A stretch of 55,743 nucleotides of DNA from Streptomyces echinatus (GCF_014203595.1 NZ_JACHJK010000027.1:1-55743); one strand, 5' to 3'; positions 41,398 to 50,344 are shown, counted from the first letter of the stretch. Notes: a model not told the origin generated them from the letters alone. Made by a program: numbers and translations.

Positions 41398-42780
41398 TTG
41401 ACATCCTCCCCCTCCTACAGGAGGGGGATTCCCGCCTGCCGGCCGGTGGTGACCGGCTGGGGCTTCGGGTGGGTTCCCCGTTCAGCGGGCCGTGCCTGGC
41501 GCGGGATTGCCGCTTCAGGTCTTACCGGCCCTCCAGGGGCGTTTCGCCTCTCCGCCTGCCCGGCGGCGAGGATCACACGCGACGCATTGAGGTCACGATC
41601 ATGTTCAGTACCGCAGCCTTCACACCGCCAGGTGCGAACGTGCAGCGGTTTCTTCCCGTCCACGGCCCAGCACACCGAACAGGTCCGGGACGACGGCAGC
41701 CACCGCGACACGACACCGACGTGCCGCCCGGCACGGGCGGCCTTGCCCTCCAGCACTCGCCGGAACATGCCCCACGCGGCATCGTGTACGGACTTGGCCA
41801 GGCGCGTACGTGCGAGTCCCGAAACCGCCAGGTCTTCGAGGTAGACCGCTTGGTTGTCGCGGACCGGCCTCGAAGCTGTCTGGTGGCACCGGTCACGGCG
41901 CGCGTCGGACACCCGGGCGTGGGCGCGGGCGACCTTGATGCGGGCCCTGGCCCGCATCTTCGGTCCCTTCGCCTTCCGGCTCAGGGCCTGCTGCGCTTTC
42001 CTCAGCCTGCCTTCGGCGCGGCGCAGGAAGCGGGGGTTGTCGATCACCGTGCCGTCGGACAGGACGGCGTAACGGGTCAGGCCCAGATCGATGCCGACCT
42101 CGGCCGTGACAGGCTCGGCCGGTTCCGGCCAGGCGTCCACGCCGAAGCTCGCGAAGTACCGGACCGACGACTCCCTGATCACGGTCACCGACGACGGAGG
42201 CGAGGGAAGCGGACGCGACCAGCGCACCCTTACGTCACCGGCTTCGCCAGATTCAGCCGTCCGCTGTCCCGCAGCCGGAACCCGTTCCTCGAGAACCGCA
42301 CCGACTGCCGGGCGTCGGACTTCTTCTTGAACACCGGCAGACCGATGCGGCGCCCACGCCGCTTGCCGGTCACCGACGCGAAGAAGTTCGCATGGGCCGC
42401 ATCCAAGTCCCGCAGCGAGGACTGCAACGCGTCCACGGAGACCTCGGCCAGCCACGGCCGCTCGGGCGTCCGCTTCGCCTCGGTGATCACCTTCCTGGCC
42501 GGCAGTCCCGTCGGGATGCGCGACCTGTCCGCCTGGAAGGCGGCCTTTCGCGCGGCAAGCGCATCGTTGTAGACCACCCGGGCGCAGCCGAACGTACGGG
42601 CCAGCGCGATGCGCTGACCCGGCGTCGGCTCGATCCGGAAGGAACAGCGCAGATGCATGTACTCAAGCTGCCGGCCGTCACTGACAACGCCGGTCCGCCC
42701 AGGGAGCGAACCGGCTTTCCCTGCCCTGCTCCGCAGGAGCTTCGCTCCCTCCCCCGGCCGAAGCCGGGGGAGGAAACGAA
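41398..42780 (-). mobile_element. IS1341/IS605-type element with decayed tnpB
   Basis: The right end is TTGACAT followed by the hairpin CCCCCTCCT-AC-AGGAGGGGG (41408-41427). The left end has a perfect 11-bp stem with a CGAA loop (42748-42773). It encodes only tnpB, frameshifted. The 29 bases before the left hairpin recur at 33025. The left end directly adjoins a secreted-protein pseudogene. Confidence 0.8.
41415..42658 (-). pseudogene. tnpB: tnpB, frameshifted
   Basis: The N-terminal 142 codons (from ATG 42658: MHLRCSFRIEPTPGQRIALA ... RLRDSGRLNLAKPV) run into a stop. The continuation GDVRVRWSRPLPSPPSSVT is in the next frame, with the break near 42236. The rest is well kept: Asp in GIDLGLTRY, Glu in YLEDLAVSG, zinc ribbon CSVC...CEGC and Asp in EHDRDLNASR. 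One frameshift is the only visible lesion, as in the other pseudogene copy. Confidence 0.87.
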
Positions 42781-42789
42781 GGGGACTGG

Positions 42790-43155
42790 ATAAGACAGCT
42801 CCTGCGTCGCCTCGTGGCGGCGGGCACGGTGGCCGTGGCCGCGGGCGCCGTCACCGTCGGTGCTCCGGCCCAGGCCGCGCAGGCGTCGACCACCGCCCAC
42901 TGCCCGACGTCGACGTCCATCGCCCTGCTGCCCGCCGGCAGCGGATACCTCTTCCCCAACCTCTTCGCCTCGGCGTCGGCGTGCGGCTTCGTCAACGGCG
43001 GTGCGCCCTAACGCTTCACGGTCGACACGGCGACGTCGAACGCCCAGACACCCACCGGCCCGCACACCTATGTCGTGCACAACCTGTCGACGGTGTGCTC
43101 CACCGTGACGGTCAACGGCGATTCCCTGTTCGCGAGCGGCTGCCAGCCGGGATGA
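42790..43155 (+). pseudogene. Secreted small protein, start lost and premature stop
   Basis: One frame reads RQLLRRLVAAGTVAVAAGAV (a signal peptide) to AQAA, then a small mature domain with cysteines (TTAHCPTSTSIALL, SASACGFVNGGAP). It hits an in-frame TAA at 43009-43011 and then continues in the same frame as RFTVDTATSNAQTP, YVVHNLSTVCSTVTVNGDSL to FASGCQPG and the true stop. The paired cysteines span the stop. No ATG precedes RQLLRR: the codon there is ATA, right beside the IS left end. A GTG at 42814 remains. Confidence 0.78.
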
Positions 43156-43238
43156 CGGCTGCCGGCCACGGGAGAGCGGCTGCCGGCCACGGGAGAGGGG
43201 CTACGGCCACGGGAGAGGGGCTACGGCCGCCGGAGAGG
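43156..43238. repeat. About 20-bp tandem repeat, four degenerate copies
   Basis: GGCTGCCGGCCACGGGAGAG occurs twice, followed by two copies of the form GGCTACGGCC(A/G)C(G/C)GGAGAGG. The repeat begins immediately after the stop codon of the secreted-protein pseudogene. No protein or RNA role is visible. Confidence 0.8.
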
Positions 43239-43348
43239 TGCTCGGCTTCCAACGAGTGAATCCGGCGCCGTGGTGCGTGGCGGCCGGCGCAGGAGCGGGC
43301 AGTCCCCCTTGTGCACACCGCACGCCTCACGGGCAGGGAGCGCCCCCT

Positions 43349-43669
43349 ATGCCGAAGTTCCTCATCCAGGCCGCCTACACGCCCGAGGGTACGAAGGGGT
43401 TGCTCGAGGAGGGCGCCGGTGGCCGTCGCGCCGCCGTCGACGAGGTCGTCACGGGCCTGGGCGGGACGGTCGAGGCGATGTACTTCGCCTTCGGGGAGGA
43501 CGACCTGATGTGCATCGTCGACTTCCCCGACCCCGTCTCCATGGCCGCCGTCAGCCTCCGCGTCAAGGCCAGCGGCGCGCTCCGTACCCGGGCCACCGCC
43601 CTGCTCACCGTCGAGGAGATCGACGAGGCGGCCCGCCGGCAGGTCTCCTTCCGCCCGCCCGGCGCGTGA
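43349..43669 (+). CDS. GYD domain protein
   Basis: A 106-residue single-domain protein: it opens MPKFLIQAAYTPEGTKGLLE, followed by VVTGLGGTVEAMYFAFGEDD and LMCIVDFPDPVSMAAVSLRV, which is the GYD/ferredoxin-like dimeric alpha-beta barrel pattern, and ends with TALLTVEEIDEAAR. The family resembles YCII and Dabb proteins and has no assigned function. GGGAG precedes the ATG. It follows a degenerate tandem repeat and has no obvious operon partner. Confidence 0.88.
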   Translation: MPKFLIQAAYTPEGTKGLLEEGAGGRRAAVDEVVTGLGGTVEAMYFAFGEDDLMCIVDFPDPVSMAAVSLRVKASGALRTRATALLTVEEIDEAARRQVSFRPPGA

Positions 43670-44189
43670 ACCCCGCAGGGACGGCCTCTCCCCCGGCGGC
43701 CCTGGCCCGAGACGGGCTCGGTGGCCACGGGGGCCGTACACAGTGGCGGCGCGCTTGCGTCTGACGGCCGGTGTTCTCGTCTCCACCGGCGGCGGTTCGC
43801 AGGCACGGCGGATCCATCCGGTGGCGGTCGCGGCGCCAACCGGGGTGCGGGCCAAGGAGATCTCCGGCCGGCGCCGACCGTGGCCGCGCCTGTGGTGCCG
43901 GCCGGCCTCCCCAAGCCGCACCTGCGGCAGCGTGGTTGCCGCCGGCAGGCTGCGCCCTCGCCGTCGTGGCCGGCCGGCCGCCGGCACCAGGGTTCGTGCC
44001 GCTGCCGGCGGCAGGCGCACGAGCCGGCGGCAGGCGCCTGAGCCGGTCACGGCCGGCGTGGGAGTCCCACGGCCGGAATTTCCTTATCAGGTACCGAATC
44101 CGCAGGTCAGCGGCGTGCAGCGGTTGTTTTCAGCCAGATCTGTGCCGATGGCCACAGCGGACGGGGTGCGCGTGGGCTCATACTGAGCC
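43670..44189. other. No gene recognised
   Basis: Very GC-rich, with repeated GCCGGCGGCAGGCGC-like runs near 43940-44040. The bases 44070-44185 are less GC-rich and probably hold the promoter of the 73-aa gene. Confidence 0.4.
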
Positions 44190-44411
44190 ATGACCAAGCC
44201 TGCTGCACCGAAGCGTCATCTGCCTACCAGCCCCTTCAAGGCCCCCGTCACACCAGTTCCCAAGCACTTCGCCGTGGGCGATCAGGTCACCCACGACATG
44301 TACGGCCTCGGCCGGGTGATCGGCGTCGAGGAGGGAATCGCGGCGCTCGTGGATTTCGGCTCGGCGCAGATGCGGATCTTGAGCCCGTACGCCAAGATGA
44401 CCAAGCTGTAG
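44190..44411 (+). CDS. Small CarD/Tudor-like protein
   Basis: A 73-residue protein with a CarD_CdnL-like beta-barrel motif: FAVGDQVTHDMYGLGRVIGV followed by VDFGSAQMRILSPYAKMTKL. CarD-type domains bind RNA polymerase, but this one is far shorter than CarD and lacks its DNA-binding helices. Small relatives occur across streptomycetes as hypothetical proteins. A stem-loop follows the stop by 6 bp, so it is a monocistronic unit. Confidence 0.82.
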   Translation: MTKPAAPKRHLPTSPFKAPVTPVPKHFAVGDQVTHDMYGLGRVIGVEEGIAALVDFGSAQMRILSPYAKMTKL

Positions 44412-45032
44412 GACCGCTGTGCCGCTTGGCACACCAGGCCCCCCCTTTCTTTTGAGGGCCTGCACCGAAAGAGAGACCTCTCATCGAACTGACATCGCTG
44501 TTCTCCGCCCCGGAAGGGCAGGCCCGCCGCTCCCCCGCGGCTTCGCCGCCTCCGGTGACGAACCCCTTCCAGGCCCCTGACTTCGGGGAGGACGAGACCC
44601 TGCCGCTCGGGAACGCACCGGAGTCCGCCCCGGGCAGGGGCGGGACGCGGCCCGAGGCGGCGTAGGCGGGGCAGGCGGCACGGATGACGGCGGCTGCGGC
44701 AACCGGCCGCGGGCCGTCCCGGAAGCTGCGCAGGAGTGTGTCCCTCGCGGCTTCCCGTCTTGCTCTCCGCTTGTTTCCCCTCCCGTGCACAGCCCGCTCA
44801 AGCCCCGGGATGCGGCCGGGTCCTTCTCTCCCGGGCCGTCTCCGGCGGCTCTTGGACGATCGCCGCAGGGGCCACCCGACGATCGCCGCGGCGGCCAGGA
44901 CGAGGCTGCCGGCCCCTAGGGCCGGCGCCGTCCTCGATTCCACGCCGGCGCCGTCGCCTCCTCCGGCCCGGCCCTGTTGGGGTCCGGCCCGGTCGGTGAC
45001 GGTCCGGTCGGGGGCGAGGCGCGGCCGGTTTT
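44412..45032. other. No gene recognised; one membrane-like segment
   Basis: A minus-strand frame around 44860-44945 reads PALGAGSLVLAAAAIVGWPL followed by a very basic tail (RRSSKSRRRR). This resembles the C-terminal anchor of a surface protein, but nothing upstream supports a gene, so it is at most a remnant. Otherwise the frames are biased. Confidence 0.35.
44418..44433 (+). terminator. Stem-loop after the CarD-like gene
   Basis: TGTGCC-GCTT-GGCACA is a perfect 6-bp stem seven bases after the stop. A short T-rich stretch (CTTTCTTTTG) follows about 20 bp later. Confidence 0.65.
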
Positions 45033-45926
45033 TCAGATGAGCAGAACCCGGCGTCCGCGCGTGTGGCCGGCCTGGCTGTCGGTGTGCGCCGCCGCGGCCC
45101 CGGCGAGCGGGTACGGCTTCTCGACCGGGATGTGGAGCTTTCCCCGCGAGATGAGGCTGACGGCCTCGGCGAGCGCGGCCGGCACGCTGCCGGCCACCCC
45201 GGAGAACCGGACACCGAGCTCGGGCGCACCGAGATCGGCGATGGAGATCACCTTGTGCGGGTCCCCGGTCAGCTCGACGAGTTCGCGGATCACGCCCGAG
45301 CCGGCCAGGTCGAGTGCCGCGTCGACACGGCCGAGCCGGCGCACCCGCTCGGTCCAGCCCTCGCCGTACGTCGTGGCCAGGGCACCCAGGCTGCGCAGGT
45401 AGTCCTGGTTCGCGGCCCCGGCCGTGCCGATCACCGTGATGCCGCGGTCGCGGGCGATCTGCAGCACCGCCGATCCCACTCCCCCGGACGCGCCGCTGAC
45501 CAGCAGCGTCTGCCCGGAGCGCACTCCGCTCTCGCCGATGACGCGCAACGCGGTCTCCACCACGGAGGGATACCCGGCCGCCTCTTCGAACGTCAGGCCC
45601 TCGGGCATGCGGGCCCAGGCCGACAGCACGGCGAACTCGGCGTAGGTGCTGGTGCCTTCGCCGAACACCCGGTCGCCGGCCTCGACCCCGGTGACGCCCT
45701 CGCCGACCTCGTCCACCACCCCGGCGGCGTCCAGCCCGACCCCGGAGGGCAGCTCGACGGGGTGGGCCCCCAGGACCTGGCCTTCCCGGATCCTCCAGTC
45801 GACGGGGTTCACGCCCGCCGCCCGCACGGCGATGCGTATCCGGCCGGGGCCCGCGTGGGGCTCCTCGGCGTCCACGAGCTGCAGGACCTCCGGGCCGCCG
45901 AACTCGGCGAAGCTCACTTTCCTCAT
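45033..45926 (-). CDS. NADP-dependent quinone/zinc-type oxidoreductase
   Basis: A 297-residue MDR-superfamily enzyme without the structural zinc site. The GroES-like N-terminus starts VSFAEFGGPEVLQLV and has AVRAAGVNPVDWRIREGQ. The nucleotide-binding loop VSGASGGVGSAVLQIA lies near residues 143-158. The length fits the short QOR/YhdH-like group, which reduces quinones or enals with NADPH. It is divergent from a TetR gene across a perfect palindrome, so induction by an electrophile or a drug is plausible (inferred). Confidence 0.9.
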   Translation of the reverse strand: MRKVSFAEFGGPEVLQLVDAEEPHAGPGRIRIAVRAAGVNPVDWRIREGQVLGAHPVELPSGVGLDAAGVVDEVGEGVTGVEAGDRVFGEGTSTYAEFAVLSAWARMPEGLTFEEAAGYPSVVETALRVIGESGVRSGQTLLVSGASGGVGSAVLQIARDRGITVIGTAGAANQDYLRSLGALATTYGEGWTERVRRLGRVDAALDLAGSGVIRELVELTGDPHKVISIADLGAPELGVRFSGVAGSVPAALAEAVSLISRGKLHIPVEKPYPLAGAAAAHTDSQAGHTRGRRVLLI

Positions 45927-45938
45927 GCCGCCGAACGT

Positions 45939-45957
45939 AACACTAACGGTTAGTGTT
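45939..45957. promoter_or_regulatory. Perfect inverted repeat, candidate TetR operator
   Basis: AACACTAA-CGG-TTAGTGTT has 8-bp perfect arms. It lies 12 bp upstream of the oxidoreductase start and 40 bp upstream of the divergent TetR start, in the only AT-rich DNA of the neighbourhood. This is a classic layout for a TetR repressor controlling both genes. Confidence 0.78.
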
Positions 45958-45996
45958 TAAGAACCGTTTCGACTTTGGATCTGATAGTTTCCGGCC

Positions 45997-46590
45997 ATGA
46001 CCGTGCCGCCCGGACGCCGCGAACGCAAGAAGGCCGCGACCCGCCAGAAGATCGCCGGCACCGCCCTGCGGCTCTTCCTGGAACGCGGGTACGACGCGGT
46101 GGGCATCCGTGACGTGGCCGCCGAGGCCGACGTGGCCGTCACCACCGTCTTCTCCCACTTCGCCTCGAAAGAGGCCCTGGTGTTCGAGCAGGACGCCGGC
46201 TTCGAGCAGCGCCTCACGCAGGCGGTCGCCCACCGGGGGCCGCACGAGCCGCTGCTGCCCGCGCTGCGCCGCGAGATCCACGCCCTGGTGCGGCACTGCA
46301 CGGCGGACAGCGCCGCCCCGCTCTGGCGCATGATCGGGGAATCGGCCGCCCTGCGGCAGTACGAGGAGTCGATGAGGCTGCGTCATGCACAGTCGCTGGC
46401 CACGGCCATCGCCGCCGGTCTCGGACTGGCACAGCCCACGACCGCGTGCCGGACGATCGCGCGGTTCGTGATCGACGCCTACTCGCTGGCCCGTGAGGCG
46501 GCCGACCCGCAGGCCGCGGTGGACGAGATCTTCTCGATGATCGAGGCGGCCTGGGCCGTCGCCCGCCCCTGCACCGAAAGCAGCCGGTGA
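45997..46590 (+). CDS. TetR family regulator
   Basis: A 197-residue protein. The HTH lies at residues ~10-56: TALRLFLERGYDAVGIRDVA, AEADVAVTTVFSHFASKEAL. The C-terminal domain resembles TetR_C proteins with a RAALRQYEESMRLRH-like helix. The stop overlaps the GTG start of the Nudix gene (GTGA), so the two are translationally coupled. It is divergent from the quinone oxidoreductase gene, with a palindromic operator between. The ligand is unknown. Confidence 0.92.
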   Translation: MTVPPGRRERKKAATRQKIAGTALRLFLERGYDAVGIRDVAAEADVAVTTVFSHFASKEALVFEQDAGFEQRLTQAVAHRGPHEPLLPALRREIHALVRHCTADSAAPLWRMIGESAALRQYEESMRLRHAQSLATAIAAGLGLAQPTTACRTIARFVIDAYSLAREAADPQAAVDEIFSMIEAAWAVARPCTESSR

Positions 46591-47102
46591 GCGCCGCCGA
46601 GCCGTTCACCCGCATCAAGATCCGTGTCGCCGCGGCCCTGTTCCACGGCGACGAGATCGCCCTCATCCACCGCAGCCGGAACGGCCGGGACCAGTACACC
46701 CTGCCCGGCGGCAACGTCGAGCCCGGCGAATCCCTGCCTCACGCCCTCGCACGCGAGCTGGAGGAGGAACTGGCCCTGGACCTGGCCGAGGCGAGCGGTG
46801 CCCCGCAGCTGACCTGGCTCCAGGACGCCATGGTCACCCGCCCCGGCAGCACCCCGCCCCGCAAACTGCACCTCGTCTTCCGCGTCCACATCACCGGCCC
46901 CGTCCGCGCCCGCCTGCGCACCACCGAGTACGACGACACCGCCGGCGCCGGCCGCCTCCTCTGGCACCCCTACAAGGACACGGCCGGCCTGGCGCTGTTC
47001 CCGCCGGTCCCCCTCGCCGAACTCGCCGCCCCCACCGCGCCGCTCGACGCCGCCCGGGCCCTGCTGCCGGCCCTGGACGACACCACCTACCGATGGATCT
47101 GA
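46587..47102 (+). CDS. Nudix hydrolase
   Basis: A 171-residue protein with a complete Nudix box (GX5EX7REUXEEXGU-type): GGNVEPGESLPHALARELEE then EL, near residues 42-63. Nudix enzymes hydrolyse nucleoside diphosphates linked to another group. The C-terminal half (LLWHPYKDTAGLALFPPVPL) varies in the family, and the substrate is unknown. The GTG start overlaps the TetR stop, so expression follows the regulator. A link to redox or drug stress is inferred from its neighbours. Confidence 0.9.
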   Translation: MSAAEPFTRIKIRVAAALFHGDEIALIHRSRNGRDQYTLPGGNVEPGESLPHALARELEEELALDLAEASGAPQLTWLQDAMVTRPGSTPPRKLHLVFRVHITGPVRARLRTTEYDDTAGAGRLLWHPYKDTAGLALFPPVPLAELAAPTAPLDAARALLPALDDTTYRWI

Positions 47103-47181
47103 CCCGGCTGCCGTGAAAGGGGAGGACGACCGCGTCCGTCCGGGGGATCCCCCTCCGGCACCACCTGCCGGCGCAGAACCG

Positions 47182-47472
47182 TCAGCTCAGAGCGCGGCGA
47201 CCACGCAGCTTGCCGAGGGATCCCCCGCCGGTGGTGTCCTGCACGACCGTGCCGTCCGCGCACCGGCCGGCAGCTTCGCAGAAGCGCCGGGCGCGCTGGT
47301 TGTCCCGCAGGACCCACAAGGGGGCGTGGGTGCAGCCGGCCTGTTCCACACTCGCCGTCGTGGCCGGCATCAACTGCCTTCCGGTCCCGGTGCCCCAGGC
47401 TTCGGGCACCGTGCAGAGCGTGCCGATCTCCGCGCCGGCAGGGGTTTGCCCGCACGGGCCGAACCCTTGCAC
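47182..47472 (-). pseudogene. GNAT acetyltransferase C-terminal fragment
   Basis: About 90 residues matching the second half of a GNAT enzyme: EIGTLCTVPEAWGTGTGRQL (acetyl-CoA loop of the Q/RxxGxG/A type), then APLWVLRDNQRARRFCEAAG and a tail with VVQDTTGGGSL. The N-terminal half of the domain is not present in any frame upstream. The tail has a small deviation from the usual LxKxRYRR end. It is probably dead. Confidence 0.78.
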
Positions 47473-47692
47473 CGGGCGCGTGGCGCATCACGGTCTTCCC
47501 GTCGAGCCCGCACGTCCCGGCCGGGAACGCATGCCCCTGCCGGGCCGTCCTCCCTGGGGGGCGTGACCAGCACGGCCCGTCTCCCCTGCGGCCACGGCCC
47601 ACGCCGGCGGCCGCGCGCCATCCCGCAGGGCCCACCGCCGCAGGTCCCACTCGCCGCAGGGCAGATCCGCCGCAGGACAAGGAGTACCGATC

Positions 47693-47977
47693 ATGGCATC
47701 CGACGGTCACGACCAGGCCGGCCGTTCCCATCCCCAGGCGCCGTGGTGGTGGGGGATCGGCCCGGTGGGCGCCTTCCTGCTGGTCGTGGCCGGGGCCGCC
47801 TGGGAGCTGTGGGTGTTCTTCGGCCGGTCCGCCTCCGCGGACACCCCGGCACCGCTGGCCTACCAGGCGAGCAAGGCCATCGCCATCGGTCTTGTCCTGC
47901 TGGGCGGCACCCTGCTGCAACGCCTGCGCGGTCGCGCTTCGGCCCCGGACCGGGCCAACGGTCAGGACCACGGGTAG
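47693..47977 (+). CDS. Small membrane protein with two helices
   Basis: A 94-residue protein preceded by AAGGAG nine bases before the ATG. Two membrane segments (GIGPVGAFLLVVAGAAWELW; SKAIAIGLVLLGGTLLQRL) are joined by a short polar loop, and a basic/acidic tail ends the protein. I recognise no family. Codon use fits a real gene. It stands alone between a GNAT fragment and a gap. Confidence 0.6.
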   Translation: MASDGHDQAGRSHPQAPWWWGIGPVGAFLLVVAGAAWELWVFFGRSASADTPAPLAYQASKAIAIGLVLLGGTLLQRLRGRASAPDRANGQDHG

Positions 47978-48267
47978 GACCACGGGCAGGGCGAAGGCAG
48001 TCGCCCCGGCCGGCGCCGGTCATGGTCCGCGGACGTCCCGGACCCGCGGTTCGCCCCCCGGGCCTGTCGCCCGGCCGGGCGCGGTTGCCGGGCGCCCGGC
48101 CCCGTCGCCCGGCGGCTGCCGCCCGGCCTCGCCCCGGCCGCCAGCGGCTCCCGTCCGCCGTCCTGCGCACCTGTCGGCGGACGGGAGCGAGCCAGCACCC
48201 GCCGGCCCGGCTCCCCCGGAGCCGGCGGGCTGCGGCTGACGCGGTGCCGGACCGGCTCACCGCCCGG
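47978..48267. other. No gene recognised
   Basis: Proline- and glycine-coding GC-rich stretch between convergent genes. Dense GGCC/CCGG palindromes, such as GGAGCCGGCGGGCTGCGGC near 48216-48234, could form a bidirectional terminator. No gene was seen. Confidence 0.4.
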
Positions 48268-49491
48268 TCACTGCATCCGCTCCAGCAGCCAGGTGCACAG
48301 CTCCTCGGTCGGAAGCGTGTGCGGGGTCGTCGTGGAGGAGCAGCGGAACTCGTCCAGCCCGCTGTGGGCCGGGTCCATGCCGTCGACCTTCGCGTACAGG
48401 TCCTCCTGCCGGCCGAAGTCCGCGATGTCGACCGCGCTGACCGACGGGACGAAGCACACGTGCGGGTGCCGCAGGTCCGCCTCGCCGCCGGCCTCGGTCA
48501 TCGACTCGGCGAGGATCTTGTACGTCGCGAGCGTGCCGCCGGGTGCGCCGTCCAGCTCCGGGAAGCCGTTGGTGGTGATGGTCCGCTCGGCCGGCGGGAA
48601 CTTCCGGTTCAGGTAGGCGACCGTCACGTCGTCGCCCTGCGCCTGGGTGTAGAAGGTGGTGCCGGGGTAGCGGACGTCGAGCCGCAGTGCGACCTCGCCG
48701 GGCCCGGTGCCGGGCAGCCCGATGCCGTCGCCGCGGCCGTTGGCGACGGCCAGCTTGCGCGGGATCCGCGGCCACTGGCCGACCCGGTCCAGCTCGTTCA
48801 GCAGCGCCGTGCGCTCGGGGGCCACCCCGATCTTCTGGGTCTTCTTGTCGTAGTGCTGCCACAGCATCTGCCGCGCGGCGGGGCTGTTCATCTGCTGCTC
48901 GAAGGGGTGGGGCTTGAGGTCGATGCCGTAGGGGAGCAGATAGGCGAACGCCTGGACGCCGACGGGGATGGAGGCACCGCGGTGCGGGGTGTCGAAGGAG
49001 AAGTACACGCCTGTCTGGTGCTCGTCCTCGTGGAAGTCGCTCTCCATCCTGGCGAGGGTGTAGCGGGTGACGAGGCCGCCCATGCTGAAGCCGCCGACCA
49101 CCAGCCGCTCGTTGCCCGTGCGGCGGTCGATGGCCTCACGGATGGTCCCCTCGACCGCCTTGGAGTTGGTCAGGATGGAGTCGGTGCGGTTGTCGAAGCC
49201 GAGGAGGATCACGTCCTTGCCGCGCCGGCGGAGTTCGCTGATGAGGGGGAAGTCCTCGCCCTCGAGGAACTCGTAGAACTCCTTGAGCTTGCTCCTGCCG
49301 TGGTTGAAGCCGTCGGCGATGATCACCGGCCGGGTCAGGGCGCGGTTGCCCTCGCCGTAGAAGACCCAGGTGAACCCCTTGTCCACGGTCCACTCTTCGT
49401 CGAAGTCCGGTACGGGGATGGGGCGGGAGGGCGAGTCGAGCGGGTCACCGACGGTGAACGGGATGACGGGGGGCTCCGTCGCTTCGGACAT
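48268..49491 (-). CDS. Alpha/beta-hydrolase-like protein
   Basis: A 407-residue protein. RPVIIADGFNHGRSKLKEFY near residue 55 and the nucleophile elbow LVVGGFSMGGLVTRYTLARM near residues 130-149 (GxSxG) support an alpha/beta-hydrolase fold, with SFDTPHRGASIPVGVQAF after it. The C-terminal half has a long insertion and a HSGLDEFRCSSTTTPHTLPT stretch. Similar proteins occur in Bacteroidetes and actinobacteria as putative lipases or acyltransferases; the substrate is unknown. There is no signal peptide. The ATG at 49491 follows GAGGAGTACGACC on the gene strand. It stands alone. Confidence 0.82.
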   Translation of the reverse strand: MSEATEPPVIPFTVGDPLDSPSRPIPVPDFDEEWTVDKGFTWVFYGEGNRALTRPVIIADGFNHGRSKLKEFYEFLEGEDFPLISELRRRGKDVILLGFDNRTDSILTNSKAVEGTIREAIDRRTGNERLVVGGFSMGGLVTRYTLARMESDFHEDEHQTGVYFSFDTPHRGASIPVGVQAFAYLLPYGIDLKPHPFEQQMNSPAARQMLWQHYDKKTQKIGVAPERTALLNELDRVGQWPRIPRKLAVANGRGDGIGLPGTGPGEVALRLDVRYPGTTFYTQAQGDDVTVAYLNRKFPPAERTITTNGFPELDGAPGGTLATYKILAESMTEAGGEADLRHPHVCFVPSVSAVDIADFGRQEDLYAKVDGMDPAHSGLDEFRCSSTTTPHTLPTEELCTWLLERMQ

Positions 49492-49883
49492 GGTCGTACT
49501 CCTCGGGGGAGGGGAAAGGGGGGAGACGAACGAAAACATCATGAGTCACATTTCGGGCACACTGCCTGCCGGAAATGCTCTCGTGCGTCGCACGTGTTTT
49601 CGGTGCTTCCGCAGGGGGGTCCGGGGAATCGCGGGGGTTCCGGCAAGCGGGGGCCACCCGCCCGGCGCCCGGTCACCCACCCGGCCCGCTCGACGCGTCT
49701 TCGCAGGTCAGCGGGTCGGGAAGAACCCCCCGCACCGCAGCGTCACCGGCGGGTACGGCCCTGGCCTGCCCGTCCGGACCCCCCCCGCCGCGCCCCCGCC
49801 GGCGACCCGGCCGGTTCCCCGCGCGCGACGTACGCCGGTCGGGTGACGCACCCCTGCAGCAGCCCGCCGCCGGCCCGTTCGCC

Positions 49884-49933
49884 TCCCCATGCCGTGCCAT
49901 GCCGTGCCTCCCCATGCCGTGCCATGCCGTGCC
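49884..49933. repeat. Two perfect 25-bp tandem copies plus degenerate GTGCC runs
   Basis: TCCCCATGCCGTGCCATGCC plus GTGCC is repeated exactly at 49884-49908 and 49909-49933. Further GCCGTGCCTGCCGTGCC-type units extend to about 49965. It is slippage-type DNA in a gene-free region. Confidence 0.85.
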
Positions 49934-50305
49934 GGTGCCTGCCGTGCCGTGCCTGCCGTGCCGGCCGCCGTGGCGCCCTCCCCCGCCGGCCCGTCCGGCC
50001 CGTCCAGCCCCCGGACACCGGCTCCCGGCTCCCGGCTCCCCCGCGGCCTGCTGAAGGCCGGGCGGGACGGCCACGCCGACGCCTCCCGCGGCGGGAAACG
50101 ACACGGACACTGCCACCAGGTGCTCCCCCAGCACACGGGCCCGCCCGGGCCCGGGCGGGCCGGCAAGGGCTCGATCGGCATGACCGGACTCGGCCGGCTC
50201 GGTCCAGAGCACCGCGGCGCATCGGCCGGCCGCCGCGCACGTCCCCGGCCAGGGGGGGCGAGCGCCGAACTCGCCCGGTGCCGCCCGCTGATCGCTCTCA
50301 CACAT

Positions 50306-50344
50306 GAGACAAGCCCGGGATCCTTTGAGACGAGCCCGGGATCC
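50306..50344. repeat. 18-bp direct repeat, 21-bp period
   Basis: GAGACAAGCCCGGGATCC at 50306-50323 and GAGACGAGCCCGGGATCC at 50327-50344 differ at one base. The period is exactly two helical turns, about 110-150 bp upstream of the PPOX gene. This is compatible with a tandem regulatory site, although the function is unknown. Confidence 0.7.

Noticed and set aside
44798..44945. A surface-protein C-terminal anchor gene on the minus strand
   Set aside because: Only one hydrophobic segment plus a basic tail is visible. There is no LPxTG-type motif or upstream domain, so it is too weak to call.
7422..46590. A biosynthetic gene cluster built on the FAD oxidoreductases, methyltransferases and TetR genes
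   Set aside because: There are no polyketide, NRPS, terpene or RiPP core genes, and the enzymes are scattered in separate transcription units.
47113..50307. A plus-strand open frame of over 1000 codons
   Set aside because: It runs antisense through the alpha/beta-hydrolase-like gene and through GC-rich gaps, and its translation is arginine/proline/glycine-biased with no domain. It is a high-GC artefact.
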